DNA from: Moniliella sp. 'wahieum'
Taxonomy: Eukaryota > Basidiomycota > Moniliellomycetes > Moniliellales > Moniliellaceae
Assembly (NCBI GenBank): GCA_003971905.1
Contig: RSEE01000009.1
Span: 930,001-994,000, forward strand
Reading direction: 5' to 3'
Length of the DNA stretch: 64,000 nt
Position 1 is the first letter of the stretch. The number at the start of each line of letters is the position of its first letter. Below, piece after piece: positions 1 to 9,928 of this stretch. The notes under the pieces are model-generated. The model was not told the origin of the DNA. It saw nothing but the letters and a program-made list of their open reading frames with translations, and searched no databases. The position numbers and the translations under genes are program-made.

Positions 1-1900
1 CAAAGCAAAGATTACTACCGCACCAACTCAGCGCTGATGAACGAGCTCATTCGGGTTGGACATGCATTGACTCGCGTTCAACCCTTCGAGTATGGTGTGG
101 CTGCTGGGGTGCTCCAGCCGAGTCATGTGGAGGACGTGGCAAAGGACCTCATGGACAGTGCCCGCTCTGGGTTTCGACAAGGCGTACGCTCCCAGCCTTC
201 GCAACCAATGGACGAAACTGAAGAGCAGAAGGCACTCGTCAGCGTGCAATGGAACGGGCTAAAGCCAAGCAGCGGGACCGGGAACGCGGTGCGACTCGTC
301 TGCGCAAGCCCATTCCGCGTCAGTTGCTCATACCTGGTGCCTACAGTGACGATGCAGCCAGCGATGATGATTTGCATGGCCTGTCAGTGGAATCATGGCG
401 CGCCGAACGACAGCGCAAGCTCGCCCATCTCGACATACCCGAAGATGGATCGTCGCCCTCTTCCTCGGGTGGGAAGGACGACGGGCCAAGAAAGCTCTCT
501 CCAAGGGAGTTGAGGCGGTCACACCTCGTTGGCGCAATCCAGCACTTACTCGGGCCTATGTGGCCGCGGACTTCCAGGCGCTGCGTACGCCTGGGTCCAG
601 TACACGGCGGCGCAAAAGCGCCCCGGGTGGAGCCGATCCTGACCAAGCCGATGCCACGTTAGCCGGGCCCAGGCGATGGCGAAGAGATCGTCCATTGGAC
701 ATAGACATTCCCCATTCGCTTCGCGGTCGGCGCTTACCGGCGGCTCTGTTTGACTCTGGCTGGTTAGCCCAACATCGGGAAGAGCTTTACAATGCGCCCT
801 ATTACATCTCAGTAGACGATGACCCCGTACCTGGGTGGTCAGAAGGGGCCTACGGCGTATCCGAATCCGACGGCTCCTGTGCTGACTCTCCAGCCAAGGG
901 GCCCCCCTGGCTCGGCGGTCAAGGGAAAGGGCGCAGTGCGTCCACTTCATTCTCCACCGCTAGCTCCGCTAGGTCAGTCGAGCCTTCACCTTCGCTTTCT
1001 CCCGGCAAGCAAGAGTTTCTGCACAACCGCCCTAACCGTGGGTCCATCTCTGGCTTCCACAAAGCTCGTCCCCGCATCGTCATTGATGAAAAGAATACCG
1101 AATGGGCGGTTGAGGATGACGATGAAGACGAGGGAGATGAGGTGGACGACTGGTGCCTACGCTGGAGCGACGACGGTCGTCTAAACGCCAACGTACCTCC
1201 GTTTCTCAGTCCCGTCCCTGCCTATCGCATGGAGTTCCCCCGCCTATGGCCCCATTGCCGCCCCCACCGTTGAAGAAGGCGCAGCACAGCGCATCGGCTG
1301 TGCTTCAATCTACGACCCAGTCCCCTCCTTTGGCCTCCGCCCCAGAGCAGACACCGGTCTTCTGGACGGTGCGTGTCTTTACCCGCACAGGAGGGCGATG
1401 CTGGCTCCACGACGAGTGTTTCGGCAGATATCAAGGTGGAAAAGCCTGGCACGCCGTCAGGCGGATGGCTGGATTGGGGGACTGGTCCCGCGAATTCCAC
1501 TTACCCCTTGGGGATTTACTGCCGATGGAGCTTTCTTCAGGATTGGGATTAGGTACTCCGATGGAAATCGTGCCCCAAACCCCAGGAACGGTGGCCCGAT
1601 TGATGTCCAATCTGGGGTCCGGCCTTCTCACACCCCAGTCTGGGTGCGTCAGCAGTCCCGGATGATGCAAGAGTGAGCACTGGCGCCAGCACCAAACCGA
1701 AACAACTTTGGCTGTGCGGGTACGACGTCAGTGAGCCCACCCAGTCCCTACTACCTCGGAAAGGCGATCGAAGAGCCCGGGCAACACCGAAGCGCAGTAT
1801 CACCATCAACTTCAGGCGCACCACCAGCAAATTGTTCACCGTCTCTCCCAAGCGAGCCCATCGCTTACTTCGCCCAGTACCGAGTAATGGGTTGTACTAG
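1..1900 (+). CDS. Uncharacterised protein, 3' portion (5' end outside window)
   Basis: I do not recognise this gene. Coding is open from base 1 (frame 1, beginning QSKDYYRTNSALMNELIRVG) and passes through at least three frames: frame 1 to about 245, frame 3 from about 250 to 540, frame 2 from about 660 to 1150, then frame 1. No GT-AG introns explain these jumps, so single-base indels are likely. The product looks mostly disordered: it is rich in Ser, Pro and Arg, with an acidic run near 1105-1150 (VEDDDEDEGDEVDD) followed by a basic patch (RRRSSKRQR). The end is not fixed; coding character fades near 1900, before the heptamer-repeat spacer. The true reading frame changes are inferred from composition only, because there is no family to align to. 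Confidence 0.4.
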
Positions 1901-2600
1901 TACTTTGGTACCTTGCGACCTCATCCCTCTCTGTAACTTTCACGATATTTCCCCTTTGCGCGCGCGCGGCCTCTATCCCCCACCGCCTCTCATGATACCG
2001 CACTACCTGTGTTCCCCCCCACCGACCTGCGTCGGCGGCCTGCACCTTGTCCCTATCCCCCCCTGTTGCGCTATACGTGACGCGTTTCACCCTCCCGTTG
2101 TGCGTCGGGACTGGCGTGTTATGCCAGTAGCCGGTCTTGGGCGTATTGTAAAAGCTCTAAGACCACAGTCTTAGCCCCCTATTGGGTGCGTTTTTGGCAT
2201 AAGTGGCACTTGGACTACATAGTCAAAATGTATGCGTCGAGTACTATACATGCACGCTCATCGGCATGTCAGATCCCTCAGAAAGCGCTTTGCTGAGAGA
2301 TGAAGGATGAAGCTTGAAGGCCCATCGACGCGCTCACCAGAAAAGCAGGTGATCCAAACGCGTGACCCGCGTGACGCGTGACTGGTGACCGGCCGGTGAC
2401 CGGCGGTGACCACAGCAATGATTAATCGATTAATGAGCCAACGAGCGTGATCGAACGTTGGCGTTGATGCATGATGCATGATGCATGATGGTTGGATCCG
2501 CTGGCAGGCTGACCAGTGACCGGTGACTCCGATTAAACCACCTCCTCGCTTTTTGTGTCCACCTCCCCATCTCTGAACCCGCGTGCTCACTGACCAGCCT
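1900..2600. other. Spacer with palindromic heptamer repeats
   Basis: I see no gene here. The stretch holds repeat tracts: variants of ACGCGTG and ACCGGTG at about 2358-2412, a motif AATGATTAATCGATTAATG at 2417-2435, three perfect ATGCATG units at 2467-2487, and another ACCGGTG tract near 2506-2526. A C/T-rich tract (repeated CCCCTCCT) at about 2606-2644 leads into the next start codon. Confidence 0.7.
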
Positions 2601-2644
2601 TGCCCTTCCCCTCCTCCCCCTCCTCCCCCTCCTCCCCCCTCTCG

Positions 2645-5600
2645 ATGAGCGACCAACACCGCCCATCTGCAAGGCGAAGCCCATTCGTAGGGCGACCATC
2701 TACGGTCAGACCCCACCTTCCCACTGTCCGCTACCCGCGGCACCCTTCGCGGCTACCACCACGCCTGTACCATCGGCATCCCCAGGGCCAAGCCAGCTCC
2801 GGCCTCCAGCCACTTCAGTCGATCGAGTGCACCAAGACCGAGCCGTCGTCCGCCCTCCATACCTACTCCTCGCCCCTCTGCCTCTTATTCTTCGTCCCGC
2901 ACCCTCTTTGACGCTGTGGTTGTGGCATCTCCTCCCTCTGGCTCCAAACGGACCAGGTCGCCCTCTCCTTCTGCACCCCATGAGAGCGACGATGAACCAA
3001 CTCTCTCAGGTGTACGCCAAGTTCTTCTATCCCCAAGCAGGAGAAAAGCTGTGCCTCATGGGTCTGCCCCTAACAAGCGCCTGTCCGTCTTCACCGTCTC
3101 CCAAGCCCTCACCAAATCCAGCACTGCCTTTACTCGGCCTGCACCAGTATCCGAGACACGAAAACACGAGATTCATCAGCCTGGGGACCTTCGAGCGTGA
3201 TGAAATCCATGGTGAACTTTGGAAAGTACCGTGGCAACATCCCTGATTTTGATGCTCCAGTAACTCCGCCGGGCGTTCGGAAGAGGGCAACATTGAGATG
3301 GAGCAGAGCGCAAACAAGGTGCCCGTCTGACGTCTCCGACCTCCCTCTTCCTCGCCCTCCTCCTATCCATCCTGGGTCTCGTGCACCAGCCTTGAAACCT
3401 ATTCCTGCATCTGTGGTGCCGGGATCGACATGGCCACCCCATTTCGTCCGGCTCGAACAGACCTTCCGGGCGGTAGCCATTGTTTCCTCCTTTGTGGGTG
3501 CTCACAAACACATTGTGTTATCTTTCCAACTCCTTCGCTCTTCGACTGAGAAATTGATCAAGCGGTACGTTGGACCATCCTGCTGGGGTTTGTGGCATTG
3601 TGTGGTTAACAACTCTCACCAGCCCCCTTGAGGTTGTTGATCTGGCTCAGATCAAATCGCTGTGCCCGGACATGGTTGACTTTGCTTATGCCAAGACCGG
3701 AGACGTGTCATCGCACCTGTTCGATAGCGCAGAAAGGGGGAGAAGTGCCGATTCAAAAGAACTCGATGATGCCTATGCTGTGGCCGCTTTGCGGGAACAG
3801 GGTGAAGAGGATACGGGCGATGGCGGGCAAGGATCTACTGCTGCTGCTGAGGACGACTATATTCTGATTTTTTCCTTCAAGGACGGAGAACAGTCGGCGC
3901 CCAAAGCTACTTCCACTGGCAGGTTTGAAAATTATCGCAAGCAAGCTGCCTTTCGAGCTGCTCAGGGCGACGGCAAATTCTTGCAGGGTACACCCCGGAC
4001 CTATCGGCAGCCGAAACGCAGCAGCTCATAGTGAAACGGAACACCAAGTTCTCGCAAGCCATTCGGGAACTGCTGGCCGCTTGCGCTGAGGAGGGTAAGG
4101 AGAACCCTGTTCAGCTGTTACTCGATGCAGCTGCTGATCACGTTCCCGTCCATCCCAACCTTGGTAAAGGAGGAGAGGACGGGGGGGTATTGTCCGGTCG
4201 GGACCGCAAGGCATGGCTGGACCATATCCTCCTACATCCAGAGCAGCGCCCCAGTTTGGGAGAGATCATCACTGAGCTCACCAATGCGGAAGACTACCAG
4301 GACCAAATTGTCCCGGTGGACTCAAGACAGTCCCAGCTCGAGACCCCAAATATGGGAGTCCCCAAAAGGCATTGTCGGAGGATGTGCAGGACCTCTTGTC
4401 TGACTCGGGTATCGAACATCTCTACACCCACCAGGCACATGCCTTGGACGCTTTCGCAGATGGAAAGAATGTTGTGGTGGCTACCCCCACCTCGTCGGGA
4501 AAGTCACTCATCTACCAGCTGCCGTTGCTCGATAGCTTGATTCATGGTGCCACTGCCTTCTTTATTTTCCCCACCAAAGCATTGGCGCAGGACCAGTTGC
4601 GCTCCCTCTCTACTCTTTTACGACGTCATCCTGGTCGAGGGGGAGCTACCAGTGGTGGCTACCTACGATGGAGGACACCCCAACCCAAGAACGCAAATTC
4701 CTCCGCAAAAATGCTCAAGTCATTTTTACCAACGTCGACATGCTCCACCAAGCTATTTTACCTGGCGAAGAGCTTTGGAGACGGTTCCTCACCAACTTGA
4801 GGTTAATTGTGCTGGACGAGCTACATGTGTACGATGGTCTCTTTGGTGCGCATGCTGCTCTCGTGTTTCGCCGACTGCGCCGCATCTGCTCTGCTTTGGG
4901 TAATGAGAATATCCAGTTCATCAGTTCGTCTGCTACTATCTCGGACCCGCGCTCACATGTCGAACTTGCTGGCCTTGGACCCCGATACCGTGACCCCCAT
5001 CCTTGGAGACCTCGACGGCTCACCCCAGGCGGAAAAACACTGGGTCTTGTGGAACCCCCCTCTCCTCGACGAGACGGATCCATCCCAGGGTCGAGCATCG
5101 TCTTATACCGAAGTGACTCGCATCTTTATTCATCTCCTCGAACGAGGCGCTCGCACCATGATCTTTACTCGGGTGCGGCGGCAGGCCGAGATTCTCCTCC
5201 GCCAGATACGGGAGACGTTGCTACTCTCCAATCGGGCCGACCTGGTGGATCGGGTGGCGGCGTACAGGGTGGGTATAGCCCAGAAGACCGCCGCAGGATC
5301 GAGCAATCCATGTTCACCGGCGACCTTCTTGGGATTATTTCTACCACGGCACTTGAACTGGGGATCGACATTGGTCACCTGGATGCAGTCATCATGCACG
5401 GCTTCCCTTACACCGTGTCGTCCCTGCGTCAAATGGCGGGCCGTGCCGGACGAAGGCAGCAGGGACAGTGCTGCCTTCTTGGTGGCTGAGGCTTTCCCTG
5501 TGGACCAACATTATATGCGCAATCCCCATCTTCTCTTTGACGCCCCCGCCACGCCCATGCGTATCCAGTACGACAATGACTTTCTACTCGAGTGTCATCT

Positions 5601-6854
5601 CCAATGCGCAGCATATGAGATGCCTGTCGATCCTACCACAGATGAGGAGTTCTTCGGTCCCCAGATCCATCGCTTAGCAGAGACGCGACTGGTCAAGGGT
5701 ACTGGTGAACGATCTGCTTTCTACTTTCCTGCCGAGGGTTGGCTGGACAACCCGTCGGGTCAAGTTGCGCTCCGGGGTGGAGGGGAGCCCAAATACACCT
5801 ATGTGGATGTGGGTTCGACGCGGGTACTGGAGGAGGTGGAGATGAGTCGTTCCATCTTTGAGGCGTTTGAAGGAGCGATCTTCATGCACCAGGGCCAATC
5901 GTTCTTATGTGTGCATGTAGACCATGACAAGCGCATTGTGCAAATGAGCAAGTCGGACGCTCGTTACCACACTCGTTCACGCGATCATACCGACATTGAC
6001 GCCGTTCAGACTCAACGCGTACGCTCTCTCACTAAAGATCGAGCCTACTATGGCGTTGTTAGGGTCGAATCAAGGGTATGGGGCTACTACAAAGTGGACA
6101 GGCAAGCCCATATCCTAGACGCTGTCGAGGTCGACACGCCCCCTTATGTTCGCCAGCCGCGGGATGTGGATTGATGTCCCAACTTGGCTTTTGGATGCTT
6201 TGGTCAAACAGGGCATCAACGTTGCAGCAGCTATCCACTCTGCCGAGCACGCGCTGCTCAGTCTTACTCCCCTCTTTAGCCTGGCTTCTGCTGGGGATGT
6301 TCTGACGGACTGCAAATTGCCCGAGCGGGAGCTTAGTACGTCGGGGCCAACAGCGCGCCGAAGACCGGCCCGATTGCTTTGGTACGACGCCCAGATGGTC
6401 TCCAAGGACTCTCGCACCCAGCGAGGAGCGGGACTGTGCTACAAAGCGTTTGAGCATCTCGAAACGCTGGTTAGCATCGCGATGACGGTGATTGAGCAAT
6501 GTTCCTGTGCGGAAGGGTGTATGGCATGTATTCACAGTGATACATGTGCTCATGGTAACTTGGTTTTCAGCAAGGTGGGTGCCTTGGCTATACTTCGTGC
6601 CATCCGTGGCATCAAGCCGTTCGATGAGCGCTTGGAACACCAAGGCGAACAAGGTCGAGCCACCTCTTTGCTCGGAGGCCTCTCTGTCCCAGACTGTACG
6701 GCCCGCCAGCCCCGTGCCGGCTTCCCACACCTTGCCTGTCGAGACGTTTCAGGAGACGCTTCCTCCCGATTTGTCTCTTCCCTCTCAGCGCCCTCGCTCC
6801 CCTGTTGCTACCCCGGGAGCATCTTTGGTGTATGAAGAAGTAGAGGATGAATAA
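2645..6854 (+). CDS. HRQ1: CDT1-like domain fused to HRQ1-type RecQ4-family DEAD/H helicase
   Basis: This is a 3'-5' DNA helicase of the Hrq1 (RecQ4-like) family, which acts in nuclear genome maintenance and crosslink repair. After a disordered N-terminus, about 3440-3720 encodes a winged-helix segment resembling the CDT1 geminin-binding domain (LRSSTEKLIKR, then VDLAQIKSLCP). It is interrupted by an intron at 3565-3622 (GTACGT...CAG). The helicase core follows: Walker A ATPTSSGKSL near 4480-4506, FPTKALAQDQ, DEVH-like box LDELH at about 4812-4826, SSSATI, helicase C with ALELGIDIG and MAGRAGRR (about 5433-5456). The Hrq1 C-terminal cysteine cluster CAEGCMACIHSDTC is near 6505-6545. Frame breaks lie near 3190, 3987, 4310, 4620, 4667, 4980, 5270, 5465, 6150 and 6625, all single-base. 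The start (MSDQHRPS) is uncertain; the end EEVEDE* is chosen because it keeps an acidic tail. Confidence 0.92.
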
Positions 6855-6947
6855 TATGGCATCCTTCCCTTTTCCTTCCTTTTGGGAGCTACTTGCCATC
6901 AACACCATCTCCTTCTGAGGTTGAACATGGCAAATGATCCAACAATC

Positions 6948-7962
6948 TCAAGATGAGGGCGGACCCCATCCCAGAATACGTTCGCCCCTTTTGACAGCTC
7001 GTGTCCAGATGCGCAGCCACGAGTAGTTCCACGCGGGTCGAAGGTTGGTGACAAGATCGTAAATCAGGGCACGATTGTATGCCCGATGCCGCTCTGTGTT
7101 GGCGCCAAGCCACGCTTGATAGAAATCGCTCAGAGGCACAGGTGGTGGACGAGTATCCGGGGAAGAGCTGGTAGAAGGAAGGAGAGCAGGCGATGCGGAT
7201 GCAGCAAGTTCAGGGGAAACGGAAACGTCGTCGCCTGCACCCGCCTCGAGAGCCAGGGTAGACTGCTGGACAAGTTGAGCTGGTGGCGCAGGTGGGTTGA
7301 CCTGGAAATCGTGCAAGTCACGCTCAAAGCGAGCGTTGTTGTCTCGCCAAAAACGTTGGTGGAAGGCATCAGAATGAACCCGGCGTAATACTGATTGCAT
7401 CTCGGCCACCTCGAGACGCTGGACCAACTCGCGGTAGTACCATGAATGGGGTACTTGGCGGAGGCGCAACACCCCTGCCAGGCCACTCCAGAATGGATGT
7501 TGGGAGCGGTCTGGTCAGGGGCGAGAATGGAGAACTCCGCTAGGCTGTAGGGGTGCGATTTGCGCTTGTCGGTGTCTCCTTCAGATGCGGACGAGGGAGC
7601 CTGAACTTCAAACGCCGAGCCATATCGCACAGGACGCAAGTTGCTGACAGGATCGGGGGGACCAACGATGTCGGCACCGGGCGCGGCAGCTAGATGACGG
7701 CGACTGCGACGTGGAGGATGGTAAACCGTGCACGAAGAGTGATGGAACGTGCTCCCTCCACTGGTCTCGGTAACGGCAGCGGAGGACGCATGACCGAACG
7801 GTGATGGTGGTGTTGGTAATCCACAGTGGCTATGGCAGCGGGTGCCGAGCAACAGACCTGGGTCAATTCCGCAGCGGCGCCTTCCAAGTTCCGCTCTGCC
7901 GCTGCCCGTCCCAAAGCCAGGTTAAATGGAACTGGGGCATTTACGGCCTTGAAGCTTGGCAT
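6948..7962 (-). CDS. COA8: COA8/APOPT-family cytochrome c oxidase assembly protein
   Basis: It is related to COA8 (formerly apoptogenic protein 1), a mitochondrial matrix protein needed for complex IV assembly. The family signature is visible in order: GPPDPVSNLRPVRY (about 7620-7660), then HPYSLAEFS, a helical segment QRFWRDNNARFERDLHDF matching the family's QFW..QN..F, then LSDFYQAWLGANTERHRAYN and a C-terminal WLRIWTRAVKRG. The start at 7962 (MPSFKAVNAPVP) gives about 100 residues before the core, consistent with a transit region plus spacer. Frame changes near 7800 and 7460 are needed. It lies 71 bases downstream of DPH4 on the same strand. The family call rests on motif order and spacing. 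Confidence 0.8.
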
Positions 7963-8033
7963 CTATAAGACGCCGTCACAAGGGACTGTCTCGGCTCAGT
8001 GACAAGGAGGAAAGGGTATCGTATAACTGCACA

Positions 8034-8475
8034 TCACTCAAGGATGACACGGACGATGAGAGAACAACCAGTACATGGGGCCAAATCATTCCCATCCGCC
8101 AACCGGGTCGCCGTAGTGGTGTATGCCCACCGCAGCGGCATGGGTGCGTAAAGATGGTCTCAGCATCATCCACATCCTCGTTGGCGTCAAAAGCATCAAG
8201 GTCGAGCGATTCCCTTGCTTTTTGGGCATTTTGAGCATTTGCAACTAGTGTCCGTGTTGTGGCCAGCATGGAATCGTATTCGTTCCGGGCTACGGGGTCG
8301 CACAGAATCTCATAGGCCTCGTTAATGCGGCGAATGTGATCCTCAGAGGCAACGCTCTTGTCGGGGTGATGAATCTTGGCCAAGGCCAGGTAGGATGCAC
8401 GGATCTCCTTGTGAGAGGCTCCTGGGGCACACCAAGAACGTCATAGTGCGTTGGCCCCGTCGTGGCGGGCGCCAT
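8034..8475 (-). CDS. DPH4: DPH4 J-domain protein, diphthamide biosynthesis
   Basis: DPH4 (DNAJC24/Jjj3 type) supports the first step of diphthamide synthesis on elongation factor 2. The start MAPATTGPTHYDVLGV opens a J domain with an intact HPD (IHHPDKS, about 8353-8370) and INEAYEILCDP. A CSL zinc finger follows: the first pair is HPCRCGG near 8130-8146. After a frame change at about 8127, the second pair is APCTGCSLIVRVILE, ending at a TGA at 8034-8036. A second frame change near 8420 (after VPQE) is explained by one missing G in an expected GGAGGCC. The length of about 147 residues suits the family. It is transcribed divergently from RPL3, 278 bases apart. Confidence 0.9.
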
Positions 8476-8753
8476 CTCCAAGCAGACGAACTGGGAGAAA
8501 CTTGGCTCTAAGCAGGGTGTCGTGGTGCGGGGCAAATACGTACCTCTCGCTCGCATCCCACCTGGGAGTCAAATTGGATGCAAATATGGAACCCTAGCTG
8601 TCCGCAATATTTATCACACTGCGGCAACCTCACTCAGGGGCACTGTAGTTGTAACTAACCCTATTGTTTTTTTATGCCCCCTTTCTGGCCCTCGGCCCTT
8701 TCAACAACTGCCCAGCGGCCCCTTTGTTACGCTTCCGTCGACCACCAAGCACA
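8476..8753. promoter_or_regulatory. Shared divergent promoter region of DPH4 and RPL3
   Basis: The two start codons face away from each other across 278 bases, so both promoters must lie here or overlap the neighbouring leader. A T-run (ttgttttttta) sits near 8662-8675 on the RPL3 side. The final 60 bases before the RPL3 ATG are C-rich. No factor site is assigned. A 5' untranslated intron cannot be excluded. Confidence 0.5.
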
Positions 8754-9928
8754 ATGTCCCACTGCAAGTACGAGCACCCCCGTCACGGTAGCACGGCCTT
8801 CCTGCCCCGGAAGCGTGCTGCGCACCCGCGCGGCCGCGTGCGTGCCTTCCCCAAGGACGACCCTAAGAAGCCCGTCCACCTCACTGCTTCCTTGGCTACA
8901 AGGCTGGCATGACCCACATTGTGCGTGAGCTCGAGCGCCCTGGGTCGAAGATGCACAAGAAGGAGATTGTCGAGTCCGCTACCGTTGTTGAGGCTCCTCC
9001 TCTTGTTGTTGTTGGTGCCGTCGGCTACATTGAGACGCCCAAGGGTCTCCGCGCCCTGACCACTGTCTGGGCTGAGCACCTGTCCGAGGAGGTCAAGCGT
9101 CGCTTCTACAAGAACTGGTACCGCTCCAAGCGCAAGGCGTTCACTACCTACGCCAAGAAGTACTCTGAGGATGGCGGTGCTTCTATCAGCAAGGAGCTTG
9201 AGCGTATCCGCAAGTACTGCACGGTCGTCCGTGTGCTTGCCCACACTCAGCTCTCCAAGACTGGTCTGAAGCAGAAGAAGGCGCACCTGATGGAGATCCA
9301 GGTCAACGGTGGCTCGATCTCGGACAAGGTTGACTTCGCCAAGGAGCACTTTGAGAAGACGGTCGACCTCAAGTCGGTCTTCGCCGAGAACGAGATTGTT
9401 GACGTCATCTCGATCACCAAGGGTCACGGTAACGAGGGTGTCGTTGCTCGTTGGGGTGTCAAGAAGCTTCCTCGCAAGACCCACCGTGGTCTCCGCAAGG
9501 TTGCCTGCATTGGTGCGTGGCACCCGGCTAACGTGCGCTTCACTGTCGCCCGTGCTGGTCAGGACGGCTACCACCACCGTACTGAGCTCAACAAGAAGAT
9601 CTACCGGATCGCCACTGGCTCGGAGGAGGGCTCGGGCTCGACTGAGTTCGATGCCACCAAGAAGGCCATCACCCCCATGGGTGGCTTCCCTCACTACGGT
9701 ATTGTCAACTCGGACTTTGTCCTGCTCAAGGGCTCCATCCCCGGTACCAAGAAACGTGTGGTGACCCTGCGTAAGTCGATGGCTCACCACACCTCGCGCG
9801 CTGCGCTCGAGAATGTGGCTCTCAAGTGGATCGACACCTCGTCGAAGCACGGCCACGGTCAGTTCCAGACCCGCGAGGAGGCCGACGCTTTCCTCGGCCC
9901 CCGCAAGCTCAAGGCTGTCTTCGAGTAA
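8754..9928 (+). CDS. RPL3: 60S ribosomal protein L3 (uL3)
   Basis: A core protein of the large ribosomal subunit near the peptidyl transferase centre. The protein starts [20 protein letters not shown] and ends RKLKAVFE*, about 391 residues, the normal length. Hallmarks include [47 protein letters not shown] and the KIYRIA region. There is one break: after HLTA near 8890 the reading frame must gain one base. The expected codons for F-L-G-Y-K require TTT-CC where the sequence shows TT-CC. In such a conserved essential gene this is best read as a one-base consensus error. No intron interrupts the body, unlike RPL3 of most mushroom-type basidiomycetes. Codon use is strongly C-ending, as in highly expressed genes. 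Confidence 0.97.

Noticed and set aside
2258-2743. 161-codon minus-strand frame with a polyglycine run
   Set aside because: The glycines come from the antisense of the CCCCTCCT tract before CDT1-HRQ1; the rest is repeat sequence.
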